Source: Anadara kagoshimensis (lineage: Eukaryota > Mollusca > Bivalvia > Arcoida > Arcidae). Taken from it: 64,000 nt of DNA. The first letter of the stretch is position 1, and every line of letters begins with the position of its first letter. Positions 19,901-31,138 of the stretch are shown piece by piece. Location: the NCBI GenBank assembly GCA_021292105.1, contig CM037874.1, positions 15,358,615 to 15,422,614 on the forward strand. The letters are read 5' to 3'. The position numbers were made by a program, and so were the translations under genes. The notes under the pieces were generated by a model, which ran no database searches, had not been told where the DNA came from, and was given only the letters and a program-made list of their open reading frames with translations.

Positions 19901-20993
19901 TCTAATTAAATCTTCATGGTCCAAAGGTGTGTCATGACCTTGAACCAAGGTCATATCGGAAAGGTCAAGGTCACAGGAAAACTTTAAATGTTGGGGGTAG
20001 GGGTATTTGGCTCTCAAGAGACAGTACTAGTATTAAATGTGGTATTGTACCTTTACAGAGGAATACCACTGCTGTAAAATTCCATAAGTGCAACGCACAG
20101 GCAAAATTTCTGCACCCTTGCCTATAACTGGTGACATCTCGATATAAGTGAATAATTCTTGACTAGGACGTTAAATACCATTACTCTTCTCAACTATATT
20201 TCAGTCTATGTTTTCATTTCTGGTAGCCTAAATCGCCATTGCTTCTCAATTCTTAAGTATTCTCTCAAAAAGTATCCCATTTTCAATTTGTGAAAAAATA
20301 TTGGTACTTTAAATTGTCTTTATTTTCACAAATTTTGTTACAAACTAAAAATAAAGTAAGAGACTTACTTTCTAAATGTTTACAAAACTACAATCTTGGC
20401 TACCATTTCTTTTTAGCCAAATGAGTAAAACAACCACCACCCCACACCCCAACCTCCCCACCCCCCTTAGTCATTTTGTTCAGTAATAAATAGCTATATT
20501 CCATTTGAATTTTTTTGTGTGTAATAGGACTATTGTGAGCAATAATGCCCATAGGCTTCTTGTATATTTTTATTTTTCAGTTAAACAATCCATAAATTTT
20601 TGGCATTTTGCAGGTAAGATCATTTGTTTTTTATATGCCTACTCTAACCAAAACCTCACTGACCACCTAAGGATATTGACAGGGACATTAATCACCACAA
20701 CGCAGCGGCCCGCCCACTCCAACATCATAGTACTAACCACCTTAATATAAGTGAAAAAGTCTTGACTGGGGCCCATTACACCATTACTTATCTCCACTTC
20801 CAAATAAAAGTGAAAAATGAATATTTGATTTACAAATACATTGAAATAATTTAAGATTAGAGTAAAGATTATGTTTGTCAAAATGTAACTGATTATAACT
20901 ATGTAACTGTAACTTCTAATTATCCACCCCACCCCCACCCCTGCCACCAAGTGAGGGGGAATATAGTAATACATGTACCGCAGTCTGCATGTT

Positions 20994-21049
<56 letters not shown>

Positions 21050-24000
21050 ATCCGTCACAGTTGGTTTCTGTGCATTTTAAAGAAAGCTGTACATATAATC
21101 AAGCTGAAACTTGATTAGTTGATTTGTTATGGTAATAAGTGGTTTGGGATTGTTGGACAGCCTTATAGCATATCCAAGATGGACGCTATTAGTATAAATA
21201 GCAAAAACCTATAAATGGCTATTAAACCCTTATTTATGTACGGATTTTGTGAATATTTTAGAAATAGAAAATAGAACTCAGGTCATTAAACATATTTAAC
21301 AGATTTATCTGTAAAATATTTAGTTTATGAAATATAGTGTATCTAAAATGGTCATCGTTACTATAAATAGCAAAAACCTATAAATGGCTATTGCAGTCTT
21401 ATTTATGTACCGATTTTGTCGAAATTTTAAATATAGAAAATCGAACCCATGGTATTAAACATATTTAACAGGTTTTCTGTAAAAATTTTAGTTTGCAAAA
21501 TATAGTGTATTTAAGATGGCCACTGTTACTGTAAATAGCAAAACTGATAAATGACCATTACAGCCTTATTTATGTACAAAATTTTGTCAGAATTTTTAAC
21601 ATAGAAAATAGAACTGTTGGTATAAACATACTGTATACCGGTAGTTGCTTTTATTCACTGGGGATTCAATTTTGCTATATTCACAGTTTGACTTTGAAAC
21701 TCGAAATTAAACTGGAAGTTGATGTATCTGATGACAAAATAAGAATGTACAGATAAAATAATGCATTTAAATTAATTTACTTTATTTTGAATGGTATAGT
21801 AAGCTTATTTTTTCAATAAAAATTAAATAAAACCAGGCCCCGGTTTCACAATCATTCCTTAGCTAAGATTTTCCTTAACTTAAATTTAGCAAATTTGTAA
21901 ATCTATTTTTGAAACTACTGGTGAATATTTTTGTCAAAACTAAATGCAGATGTTTTAATCTAGAAGTGATCTTAAAAATGACACCTTAAATGTCTGAATA
22001 TCTTGAAAATTAGCAAAATTATAAAGATTTGAAATTTTGCAAGATTAAAGTTAAGGAAAATCTTAGCTAAGGAATGATTGTGAAACCGGGGCCAGAACTT
22101 TAAATTGTTTAACTGCTGCTTATAACATCAATCTGGGTCAAGAAGCCAATCTCAGCCAATCAGAATTCAGTTTGTAAATATACTCTGTATGGTCAGTCAC
22201 TTGGAGTAAAGTGTCATCTAAGCTGATGTTAATTGATAAATAAACACCTGTGAGTAGTTTTCAGTTTTCTTTTTATTGAAAAATTCTTAATTGCCTCCAA
22301 TAATGTCCTATGTCGGCAAACAGTGTAAATAAACAACACAGAAACATTTTGTAGATAAATATCTTTTAATCTCATGAATATGATCCTTATGACACCTGAT
22401 AATTTGTTTAAAAAAAATTTATGTGAGAAAAATTGATAAAATGTAATCAGAGTTGATTAAAATATTTAAAATACATTGTACTGAAACAAATACTTGAACG
22501 GATGAAAACCACTTTCCCAAGACCGATCAGCAATTTTGAAAATTCTTGAGAGTAGAAGTTTTAAACAAAATTTTAACCTATTTAACACCTGCGCAAATTA
22601 CATGGGATTTTACATAATTTTTTTTTACACTGGTCTCTGCACCTGGAAATTTTATACCCGTGAAGAAGTTTCAGTGTCTGAACCGTGAAATTTTCTCCCC
22701 CACAGAATTAAACAACTATACAGTTAGTAATAGGTTTTTCAGTTAAATTTTTAGTGATCAATGTTTGTCTGTAGTTGTCGTTGTCATCATAGGTGGCGTA
22801 AACTTTTACATTGTCAACTTCTTCTCTGAAACTACTTGACAGATTTCAATGAAACTTGGTCAGAAGTATATATGGGTCAGTGCACTTCAGATTTTTTGTG
22901 GTGTTGCCATAGCTACCAAACCTAAGTCAAGGTGACCTAGGGGTGCAAAAATATTAAAATATCATCTTCTCTGAAACCAACTGTTGGAGGAAAAATTTGA
23001 TGTGATATTTGGCCTCTCTGGGGTCGTAAGCCTATAACTGGCGACGTCTCGATATAAGTGAAATATTCTTGACTGGGACGTTAAACACCATTACTCGCTT
23101 GCTCGCTTCAAAGAAATTTCTCACATAGCAATTGAATTGGTTAACTTGTCGACTTATATTATAACTTATACAGGGCTTTGGCAGGTAACATGGCCCCATG
23201 TACCCTGTCAAAGATTTATGTACATTCAACAGGAACATGGGCAGTGTAACCTGCCAAAACCCTGTGTAACGTTTTTGTCACCCTTCAAAGCAGTACTGGT
23301 TTGCTTTTTTTTACTTCCATTTATTTCCTATTTTGTGTGACTTCGATACGTTGTCGCCATGTTTGTTTACTGCAACAAGACGTCCACGATGTATGAGTTA
23401 CTTCCCTTTTACCGCTAAACGCCGCATGTGTTTATGTACCCCAGCAGATCTCTGAGTATAGTTCTATGTACCCTGGCAAGTAAACCAATCACTATGCAAG
23501 AAATTTTTTTGAAGAATGACAAAAAACTATATTCAGAAATCTGTAGGAGTACATAAATGCATGTGACGTTTATTGGTAAAACGGAACATCCCATAAGTAT
23601 AGTTACATTAAACATGGCAACAATGTACACAAGTCACACAGATTGATAATTTAAGTTAAAAATATCAAACTTATACTCCTTTGAATCGTGACAAAAATGT
23701 GATACAAGGTTTTAGCAGGTTAAATGGCCCCATATACCCTGTCAAAGATTTATGTACCCTGAGTGGCAGAAATTGATCTTTGACAGGGAACATCAGGTCG
23801 TGTAACCAGCCAAAAATGGTTGCTTTAAGATGAAGAATTCTTAAGACAAGTGGTATTGAATTTGCAACCATCCAGTGCAGAGCCCCAGATAAGAGGCATA
23901 TCTGCATAAATACACAATGCCTTTTTTTAGAATATGCTTTAAAATTTAATTAAAGGCATACCAAAATGCATTGAAATTGCTCACTATGTTTTACATTTCC

Positions 24001-26960
24001 AGTACAACACGTAACCATGATTTTGTAGACAATTATCACTCACCGGCATGCTTTCATTCAAGCTTACATTTGTTAATGTTAAAATGATCAAGATCGATGA
24101 ACAAATTGAAAATGAATGGAGACAATTCCAGTCCGGAATTGTACTTTTAAATGATGGTTCAGATCAGTTCCAGTCTCGAATCTGACCCTATATCATTTCT
24201 TTTCACCTTTTATGTTGATCCTCATATCACAAAATGTCGTCTGCTGTGAAAAGGGGCTATTATCTGCTCAAACAGCCAGACAGCAGTAGCAACAGTATCA
24301 ATACTGACTTTAGATTTTACAGCATACGCTTTAGAAAAGAAAGTAGGGGTAATGACCCTTTATGTCCAATTCTTATCTAGAGCTCTGTCATCTGACCATT
24401 TGGTCAATTTTATAATGTTGATTTGTATATTTACTGGACTAAGCTGGATATTATTTCTCTTTCAGCCATATTTTTTTGTTCTACACTTGTGACAACTGTG
24501 TTCAAAAGTTCAGTCTATAGAGAAGAATTATTGAAAAATTTTCCAGATGGTGCCTATGCCGAATTTCTAAGAATGAGGTACAATTTAAAGCTTATATACA
24601 GTGGTCACCTGCCTATCACTGTCATAATAAAATCTGTCCAACCAGCTGTGTTCTTTATTTAAACTCTATAAAGCGGTCACTGTCCAACACGGTCAACGGT
24701 CACCAATTTGTGGTCAATGTCGTCAATTTACCTGTCTGTAACGGCCATTTTGAATTTAAATGATCAACAAATTCTGAAAATTGTTGGTATTTTCTGGGTA
24801 AAACCAGAATAGAAAAAAGAAAGAGGCCAGACGCTCCCACCATCATGCAAGCTTTGTGTAAACACCAAATATCTATCGGGCAAAATTGAGTAATACTTCA
24901 TTCTATTTTTAACACATAACAAATTTAAACTTGTCTACTGTCTGTTTACTCTGCTGCAGAGAAAGGAACAACACAAATATTTAAAAGATTTCAATGACTT
25001 GGTTAAAAATCAATCAATCATTTACTTACAAGAGCCGAGTCATTGCTAATAATCCAAATTTCAATCTAATCCATGCATTATAACTCCTATGATACACCAA
25101 ACTGTATTTTGGATAACTGTTTGCAATGGCAAAAATTTTGACAAAATGGCAGTGTGTTTTGTGTGACGTAATGATGATGGAATAATTTATTATTTACATA
25201 GGTTCGCAAGGGCTACAATGAAGGGTAGCTCTAAGGTCGGGTTGAGTTTAAAAGTTTGAATTTACATCAATTTTTTCAAAGTTTGAAAATGCAGAAAGGT
25301 AGTTCACTTGCAATTGATTACTTTATCAAATCAATTTTGGTCATGCCAGTTATGCCAAAATCAATCCTTTCTTGGGCTGCACTAGCCTACGAAAATAGTC
25401 AACTATTTCACCATGACTACATAACAAAAAGAACCTTGCCATTTCGTAATTTTTTTATCATATTTAACACCCACCCAGGTTATATTTTGTCGCATAAAAT
25501 GATATATAAAGCAAGGATGGAGCCAGAACGGGAATTTTTAGTAACGACTCGGCTCAGGTAAGTAAAAGAATCATTGATTTTTACCCGTCATATTGAAATC
25601 TATAAAATATTTTGCAATCTTGCTTTCTCCGAAATATACTAAATAAACAGCAGTTTGTTTCTACAGATAATTACAAACTGAGCGTGGTTCCACATTACTT
25701 CCAAATCTGATTGGTCAATCGGTCTCAATATGACATCATTTTTGACAATTTATTTTGTATAACTTTGCACTTTTGATGGTACTTTTTTCGGTACTTTCCA
25801 AATCTATAAATAGATCCATGTTGGCAATTTCAAGTCTTGATGGCAACCATGATAAAATAGCAGGAATCTAGGCTACCCTTGTTTTTCGCTTAAAAGTTAA
25901 TTGAAAATTTTTTAAATAAATAAAAACCAATCAAAATGAATAAAACAATGAGATTTATTTAAATACCAAAATTAAAAATTAGTTAAAAGATTAATCCAAT
26001 GGCACTGTCATCATCAGCTCAATCCTGGCTCATTTCCATATTTTAACAGGTGATCAAACTGGTCGTTGTTTTGTAACAATAACTCACTTGTGATATTCAA
26101 AAAAAAAATACAAGTACACAAGGAGGTTAAGCTATCAGATCCAGAAGTTGTGGCCTATAGGTGTTGGTTTGTCAACAATGGGGATTGATGTCCTGTTCAA
26201 GCATTGGAAATTTGTCAATAAAATGTTCGATGAAAAACAAATTTATGGAAATAAAATATGAAATACATGTAAATTTCTTTTTCGTATTTTTGAGTACTAT
26301 TTTGTATGGCATGATTCAGATGAGGGAAAGATCTTGGGGGGGGGATATTTTGGTTGGTGTCCAAATATTGTAGCCTTGGATTGAGATCTAGCTATCACTG
26401 AGCTATAGTACACAAAATAGTCCAATATTCTGTCAACTAAAAACAGGACCCCAGATCTTGAAATTTTTGGTTTGTAATTATATGGATTGCGCTACACTAC
26501 ACAAATTTATATAATTTATTTTACGTCATCGTCATGTTATACTTTTGCATAAAATGAAGAACAATCTATGAATAATGATTGAATAGTGTTCATGTGAAAT
26601 TTTAGATCTCTTAATTCATCACAATGTTTGTGAAATCTTTTCGCACTGCAATGACATTAGAACAATATGTAGTAGTTATTCGAAAATCAGAAAAGGTAAA
26701 TTAAGTGCCAGAAAATTAGGGAACTTATTTGTAGGACACAAATCACCTAGATACTGTGATGGGTAATGAAGATATTAACAAACTTTTTAAATTCAGTAAA
26801 CAAATATTTTCAAAGAGTATTTAATCTTATGATATATTATTATATGTTATGTTACTATTAATTTAATCAACAGGCAACCCTTAACAAGCTATGAAAAACA
26901 TAGAAGGGAAGCACAACAAAGAATTGATTCAGGTAAAGACTAGTTAATTTAATCTTACTT

Positions 26961-27033
<73 letters not shown>

Positions 27034-30000
27034 GTTGAGAACCCATTTCAAGCTTTAAGAAACCACCATGGTAGCTCAGTTGGTAGAGTGCTCATTCGGT
27101 AAGTGGGAGGTCATGGGTTCCAACCTGACCTGGTCTGACAAAGTTATTATTATAATTATTGTTCTGTATTTTTCTGCCACACTATTGTATCCAAATCGGT
27201 TTGGTAGAATGTGATGAGACTTTGTACACTTGTTCCCTATGACACACATTTATGCCTTTTGGGGGTCACATCTCATTGGTTTAAATATAAAGGGAGATAA
27301 TAATGATGTCACACTCTACTGATTTTGCACTCAAGAAAAGAAACAATTTGACTGATTTTGATGAAAATTAGTTTATAGGTACATTTTTAGATGCTCTTCA
27401 TGATGCACCAAAAGTCAGTCACTGTGACCTAGTTTTCATGGTCCAGTGATTGTCTTCGATATTTTAAGAGTAATTATATGAACTTTCGGAAACAGCATTT
27501 CCCAAAAACCATTTGATAGAATGTGATGAGACTGCTGATTTTGATTTACAGTAAAAGTACAACTATATACGCTCTACATGTAGCAACACAGAAAAGATCA
27601 TTGTGACCTAGTTTTAAGTCCAGTGATTTTCTTTAATAATATAAAGCTTAATAGGACAATTGACATAATGCCGACCACGCCCACAATGTTCTGACACTGG
27701 CAGCCATAATGATATCAAAGCAGCGTCATGGCAACTAATGACGTACAAGTGTCAGTGACGTCATTAAATGGCCCAATTCAGGCCGAGTTTTCATTTTTTT
27801 TGCGTGTAAATCAAGCATCCGGCTATTTGATGGAACATTGTGGGTGTGGCTGGCGAGATGTCAGTTTTGATGAAACTTGGTTATAAGTACAACTTCAGAT
27901 GCTTTATGTGTTTCAACACAAAGTAAGTCATTGTGACCTATTTTTCATGGCTCAGTTGACTTGCATCGGGATTGAGCCATGCTCAAACCTAATTTCTAGT
28001 TATAACACAGTTTTACTGTCCTGCAGCCATAAGCATTGTGGCAAAGTTATTGTGGTTAATTATAACACAGTTTTACTGACCTGCAGCCATGAGCATGGTG
28101 GCAACTGTCGTGTGTTTTTTTTAAACTGATATGTTTGTCTAACCAGGGACAGTTTATATACCTAACCAACTATAAACTAAAATGGCCTCTTTTTAAATAT
28201 GAAATATAAATGTACTTTAATGGGAAAAATGTTCAGTGCAAGTTAGAAATAAAATATGATCATTCTTCTAGGAGGTTTCTTTTTATTTGAAAAGGTAAAA
28301 TAATAATTTTTTCTGAAAATTTTTGGAGGTAAATTCTGGCCTGCTATATAGGTTATAGGTTAATACATGTATACAAGAATTAAAGTAAAGAATCCTCCCT
28401 GCACATTCCCGAGTGCACTTCAAAGGTAAGAATTTGTGCAATTTCACCTATAGCTGGTGCTCCTTGATATAAGTGAAATATTCTTATCTGGAATGTAAAA
28501 ATCCCATTTAATCAATCAATCAAGCAATCAGAGAAATAAATCTGACTGGTGGATAATTTAGCTTTGACAGTAATCTTGCAGCGATTCTGTTTGTTTAAAA
28601 TTACTAAAGAAATAAGGTAATTTTCCAATTGGTCTGTTGTGCAAAAATTTGAGACAACCCATTATACTTTGCAAGTTCATGAAGACATTGGAAAATTATC
28701 TAATTTCTTATATTTACAATATTTATAAAAATTAATTTTATTGCTGTTTCACATTTTCCATGTTAATTTGAAAACAATATCGAAATGTGCTGTTGGTGCA
28801 CTTTCTCATAGAAATGGTCCTTTCCTGTCAGTCAACAAGAGCATTTTATATCGGACGTCAGCGCGTGGAGCATTGTCTCTATGAAGTTGCAAAGTATAGT
28901 CAGCGTCAAATACTTTATTGAAGCAGAGATATTGCAATGGTAAATATTACCAAATAAATGTAAAAATGATTAAATTTCCTAATTTTTCAACTAAATTTCC
29001 CCAAGATCAACAGTGATGCAGTAAAAAATTAAATCTAGTTGTCTTCAATTACAAAATATCGGATATTATTATATAGTAATATGTGTTTCGCATAAAAATT
29101 ATAGGATAAATCCCAAGAATTTAGCGTGCAATATGTACCTATATTTGCATGTTAACTTTGTTCCAGTCCGAGGTTTCCCGAATCAATTTATTCATACTGC
29201 ACGCTTTGTCACATAATGCTGTCGTTTATGACGTCATACGATTGTTGTCAACGTCATTGCTGTGTTGTTGTCATATTGCACTAGTTCTTATATCAATTTA
29301 CAAGAACTAGTGTAATATTTATGTTTTGTACGATAAAATGGTATATTAGATGAAATACTTGACGGGAGTAAACAAAATTTATTCTGCTATATAATAAAAG
29401 GGTTATTGAACTGATATTGTGAAATATTAACCCTCGTTTATACTCGGGACAATATTTCACAATATCAGTTTAATAACCCTATATTACTACAACAATGTAC
29501 AATTGTAATGAAGCTAGTAGTTATTACCAGCATATCATAATGCAGTTTGCTGGATCTCAGAACTTAATTTTCCCAATTTTAATGGCAAAAGGTAGTTTTG
29601 AAATTATGTAATAAAATCACTGTCTTGTTTATTGTTGTTATAGAACCGAGAGAAAAACAAAAGAAGTCTTTGTCTTACAGTGAGTTACGTAAACTAAATA
29701 GACTGCAATATGAGAACGGGCTACAACGGCAGCAGGATGAGGCTGATTCACCAATTACACTGAGTACACAAAGTACACTGATAAAACCTCAACAACCTCA
29801 ACAACTAAAAGGTATTGTACGTCGTCCATGATCTGATGGCAAAGTACTGTCAAACCTGATGGCAAAGTACTGTCAAACCTGTCTATAAAGGCCAACCAAA
29901 GGAACCAGTAAAATTGGCCTTTATGGGGAGGTGACCTTAATATACAGGTTCAAATAATATGAATAAAGAACAATTGAGATACAATTCTACTGGCCTTAAC

Positions 30001-31138
30001 TTTACATTGTTCGTGCATGTCATGGATTCATGGATTTATCAACCTGATGACTGATGTAATTAAACGCCATCGTGATAAAAAATCTCAGATATTGAAGATA
30101 CTGCAATCTGATTGGCCCATGGTTTCCAGTTGATAACTCCAATAATATTGATTAGATTTGGATGAAGAATCATGGTTTCCAGTTGATAACTCCAATAATA
30201 TTGATTAGATTTGGATGAAGCTCCTCTCTCAAATTTGAGTAAATTAGTAACCACTGTGGTAGGAGTTACTTGGTAACCACTGTGGTAGCTCAGTTGGTAG
30301 AGTGCTCAAATTGTAAGTGTGAGGTCGTGGGTTCAATCCCCAGCTGGGTCTGACCCAAGACTTGAAAGTGGGTAGTGACTGTTCTTTCGCCAAACACCTG
30401 GCATTAGGAAATGAAAGTCATTGGTTTTTGCCAACCAACTAATACTTGAGATTGCTTTTTATTGCAAGAGATCTATTAATGTGCAATTTTGTGAGGACTC
30501 TCGATCGTAATTTTATATATCGCACAAATATTCCCAGAATCGCAGAAATTAAAAGGCGGAAATTTAAAACATTTTGGCAATCAACCATGACCATGAAAGT
30601 TATATATAACATGACAAATCTTATTAGAAAAAGGAGACAATTTTCTATGATCACGAATATTAATATTTACATGGTCGCAAATTTGCATATTCACAAAACA
30701 ATGCAGAATGCAATGAAGAAATCTGTAGTATTGCAAATCTTAAGTATTTATTGTAATAATCCTTACCTTTCTAAGAAAGAGGAGGATATTAAATTCAAGT
30801 TTCTGTCGTCTGTCCTTCTTCCAGTCCTTCTATCTTGAAGTCTTGTCTGTGCAAAGTCTCCAGAACTATGAGGCACTATTTTATAAAACTTGGTGTAAAG
30901 CATCAACATAGATAGGAGATGTGCATAACATTAACCTGAGTTGGTTTGCTCATTTTCCTTGGAGTTATTGCCCTTTGAACATAAATGCTAATCACAAAAA
31001 AAAAGATCCTGCTGGCAGGGGATCCTAATTAACTGAATTTACTTGTTAATACTAAACTTTCTTGTTTATTTATTTTTATTTACAGACTTTACAGTTAAAA
31101 GAAATAAATATGGTGATATTATTACAGATGATTGGTAG
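16868..31138 (+). CDS. OCIAD1: OCIAD1-like gene (OCIA domain protein), seven exons, first exon not found
   Basis: Exons 16868-16937, 18669-18713, 20581-20613, 24466-24577, 26874-26932, 29644-29811 and 31086-31138. Every acceptor ends AG, every donor starts GT, and all six codon phases across the junctions agree. The first four exons give the OCIA domain (EN-KLVRRIMFRHDFLYHFPL, a small-residue hydrophobic stretch, then SVYREELLKNFPDGAYAEFL, matching human OCIAD1 YVKTCQEKFKKLENSPLGEAL). The last two give the conserved tail: SLSYSELRKLNRLQYE, against human ITYEELRNKNRESYE, and VKRNKYGD before the stop, against VKVNKYGD. OCIAD1 is a membrane protein of endosomes and the mitochondrial inner membrane, reported to support respiratory complex III assembly. 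The N-terminal exon must lie upstream of 16868. Confidence 0.85.
17115..17290. repeat. MITE family M2, right part
   Basis: Ends GTGTTAAACTTTCGACAGGT, the terminal repeat of the family best seen at 45593-45790 and 53124-53326. Confidence 0.65.
17445..17623. repeat. MITE family M1, complete copy with TA target duplication
   Basis: Terminal repeats of the type CAGTCAAACCTGTCTATAAA; left end CAGTTCAACCTG, right end CAGGTTTGACTG. Flanked by TA on both sides (17443-17444 and 17624-17625). Ends and TA target fit Tc1/mariner-derived MITEs. It lies in the first recognised OCIAD1-like intron. Confidence 0.85.
18172..18265. repeat. MITE family M1 fragment
   Basis: Left arm only: ACAGTCCAACCTGCCTTAAA, GGCCACTTCTATAAT, ACCTGCTTATATAGGCCAG. 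Confidence 0.7.
18324..18480 (+). repeat. SINE family A head, diverged
   Basis: tRNA-like A box TGGTAACTCAGTTGGTAGAG, then a G-rich insertion and GACCGGGTCTGACC. Not a functional tRNA: no acceptor stem, and the anticodon region is replaced by a G run. Confidence 0.7.
18669..18713 (+). CDS. OCIAD1: OCIAD1-like exon (45 nt)
   Basis: Acceptor CTTTGTAG, donor GTAAGT. Encodes FPLTAYTCAAITYG, corresponding to the hydrophobic segment after FWFRSVPL in human OCIAD1. Confidence 0.75.
18737..19192. repeat. MITE (CAGTAAAACACA ends) carrying a nested second MITE
   Basis: Left end CAGTAAAACACAAATATAAC, right end complementary to CAGTAAAACACATTTATAAC, TA on both sides (18735-18736, 19193-19194). Interrupted at 18791-19079 by a different MITE. 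Confidence 0.85.
18791..19079. repeat. Nested MITE (CTGTAGATTAC ends, TCGCGA-rich)
   Basis: Ends CTGTAGATTACC and GGTAATCTACAG-like (AAAGTAATCTACAG), flanked by TA at 18789-18790 and 19080-19081. Interior rich in TTCGCGA, including two TACATGTATTCGCGAAA units. A diverged relative lies at about 30440-30770. Confidence 0.85.
19246..19440. repeat. MITE with CAGTAAAAC ends and TA target duplication
   Basis: Begins CAGTAAAACC, ends CGTTTTACTG, flanked by TA (19244-19245, 19441-19442). The interior has inverted-looking TTATCGCCA segments. Confidence 0.75.
19780..20000. repeat. CTGT microsatellite-bearing dispersed repeat
   Basis: CAAACTAGTTTGAGGGG, ATAGGAATCACCATG, then five CTGT units (about 19807-19828) and GTCCGGGCCATATTTCA. 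The same segments recur inverted at about 62140-62235, and partly at 40140-40235. Confidence 0.6.
20045..20190 (+). repeat. SINE family A, 5'-truncated
   Basis: GCTGTAAAATTCCATAAGTG, GCAAAATTTCTGCACC, CCTATAACTGGTGACATCTC and the tail CTTGACTAGGACGTTAAATA. Confidence 0.75.
20581..20613 (+). CDS. OCIAD1: OCIAD1-like micro-exon (33 nt)
   Basis: Acceptor TTTTTATTTTTCAG and donor GTAAGA are strong. Its phase (two bases in, one base out) matches both neighbours. Encodes KQSINFWHFA, in the position of the loop between the two OCIA hydrophobic stretches. Short size makes it the least certain exon. Confidence 0.65.
20745..20805 (+). repeat. SINE family A tail fragment
   Basis: TAATATAAGTGAAAAAGTCT, TGACTGGGGCCCATTACACC. 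Confidence 0.5.
20993..21048. repeat. GT microsatellite
   Basis: (GT)n with one GTGGTG interruption. The antisense open frame rich in His-Thr is this repeat translated. Confidence 0.95.
21165..21620. repeat. Tandem repeat, ~168-bp unit, three copies
   Basis: Units share ATAGCAAAAACCTATAAATG, CTTATTTATGTAC, ATTTTGT, AACATATTTAACAG; unit marks at 21197, 21367 and 21534. AAGATGGCC-type modules resemble those at 13.4 and 14.6 kb. Confidence 0.8.
21836..22093. repeat. MITE family M4, intact, perfect 46-bp inverted repeats
   Basis: Left arm 21836-21881 begins GGCCCCGGTTTCACAATC; right arm 22048-22093 is its exact complement. Diverged copies lie at 39237-39436, about 56098-56356 and about 63655-63862. 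No clear target duplication was identified. Confidence 0.9.
22094..23026. other. Intron DNA with dispersed-repeat fragments
   Basis: About 22800-23020 carries AACTTCTTCTCTGAAAC, CAATGAAACTTGGTCAGAAG and TTTGATGTGATATTTGG, which recur near 13.5 kb. The rest shows no feature. Confidence 0.5.
23027..23106 (+). repeat. SINE family A tail
   Basis: CCTATAACTGGCGACGTCTC, AAGTGAAATATTCTTGACTG, GGACGTTAAACACCATTACT. Confidence 0.75.
23168..23790. repeat. Repeat pair with CCCTGTCAAAGATTTATGTA core
   Basis: Two copies at about 23168-23300 and 23690-23815 share AGGTAACATGGCCCCAT-type and CCTGTCAAAGATTTATGTAC segments and have weakly inverted CCTGCCAAAACCCTGT-type ends. Confidence 0.55.
24466..24577 (+). 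CDS. OCIAD1: OCIAD1-like exon (C-terminal OCIA domain)
   Basis: Acceptor TTATTTCTCTTTCAG, donor GTACAA. Encodes IFFCSTLVTTVFKSSVYREE then LLKNFPDGAYAEFLRM, aligning with the glycine-rich membrane segment and KFKKLENSPLGEALR of human OCIAD1. The open frame runs through both splice sites, but phase and homology stop at these boundaries. Confidence 0.8.
24578..26873. other. OCIAD1-like intron
   Basis: AT-rich; open frames at about 25256-25561 and 26161-26373 show no family or codon pattern and are taken as chance. Confidence 0.5.
26874..26932 (+). CDS. OCIAD1: OCIAD1-like exon (59 nt)
   Basis: Acceptor TTTAATCAACAG, donor GTAAAG. Encodes QPLTSYEKHRREAQQRIDS, hydrophilic linker after the OCIA domain. 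Confidence 0.78.
26968..27030. repeat. AT microsatellite
   Basis: (AT)n, palindromic around 26995-27000. Confidence 0.95.
27059..27145 (+). repeat. SINE family A head
   Basis: ACCACCATGGTAGCTCAGTT, GGTAGAGTGCTC, GTGGGAGGTCATGGGTTCCA, ACCTGGTCTGAC. A and B boxes are present; there is no acceptor stem. Confidence 0.8.
27659..27862. repeat. MITE family M3, second copy
   Basis: GCCGACCACGCCCACAATGT at the left, GGAACATTGTGGGTGTGGCT at the right, and the same interior as 16029-16236 (ACTAATGACGTAC, GAGTTTTCATT). Confidence 0.8.
27980..28105. repeat. Short direct repeat, two ~62-bp units
   Basis: TTATAACACAGTTTTACTG plus CTGCAGCCATAAGCATTGTG occurs twice (about 28000-28045 and 28062-28105). Confidence 0.7.
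28390..28530 (+). repeat. SINE family A, 5'-truncated, diverged
   Basis: GAATCCTCCCTGCACATTCC, CACCTATAGCTGGTGCTCCT, ATAAGTGAAATATTCTTATC, followed by an ATCA-rich end. Confidence 0.65.
29388..29495. repeat. Foldback element, ~36-bp arms
   Basis: GGGTTATTGAACTGATATTG then TGAAATATT, complementary to AATATTTCACAATATCAGTT then TAATAACCC, with inner stem CCCTCG/CGGGA. Confidence 0.8.
29644..29811 (+). CDS. OCIAD1: OCIAD1-like exon (conserved SYSELRKLNR motif)
   Basis: Acceptor TTGTTGTTATAG, donor GTATTG. Encodes EPREKQKKSLSYSELRKLNR then LQYENGLQRQQ and a Gln/Pro-rich end. The SYSELRKLNRLQYE block corresponds to TYEELRNKNRESYE of vertebrate OCIAD1. Confidence 0.85.
29835..29999. repeat. MITE family M1, one end missing
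   Basis: TACTGTCAAACCTGTCTATA then AAGGCCAACC; a 23-bp piece (GATGGCAAAGTACTGTCAAA...) is duplicated at the left edge. It ends abruptly after CTACTGGCCTT. It sits directly after the exon donor. Confidence 0.75.
30118..30223. repeat. 53-bp tandem duplication
   Basis: CATGGTTTCCAGTTGATAAC and the following 33 bases occur twice, with no difference over at least 47 bases. Confidence 0.9.
30273..30425 (+). repeat. SINE family A, head and part of body
   Basis: ACCACTGTGGTAGCTCAGTT, GTGAGGTCGTGGGTTCAATC, CCAGCTGGGTCTGACCCAAG, GGGTAGTGACTGTTCTTTCG. Confidence 0.85.
30440..30770. repeat. Diverged relative of the TCGCGA-rich nested MITE
   Basis: TTGCAAGAGATCTATTAATG, GAGGACTCTCGATCG, ATATCGCACAAATATTCCCA line up with 18810-18905. 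The 130-codon open frame here is therefore a repeat, not a gene. Confidence 0.6.
31086..31138 (+). CDS. OCIAD1: OCIAD1-like terminal exon
   Basis: Acceptor TTTATTTTTATTTACAG. Encodes FTVKRNKYGDIITDDW and a TAG stop. VKRNKYGD corresponds to the last residues of vertebrate OCIAD1 (VKVNKYGDTWDE). An AATAAA lies about 55 bases downstream. Confidence 0.87.

Noticed and set aside
20639-21058. 139-codon minus-strand frame starting with His-Thr repeats
   Set aside because: Its start is the GT microsatellite, and the rest covers a SINE tail and an OCIAD1-like intron.
25256-25561. 101-codon plus-strand frame in an OCIAD1-like intron
   Set aside because: No family, no matching phase with the flanking exons, composition like intron DNA.
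30446-30838. 130-codon plus-strand frame
   Set aside because: It lies mostly over a diverged MITE copy related to 18.8-19.1 kb and has no recognisable domain.
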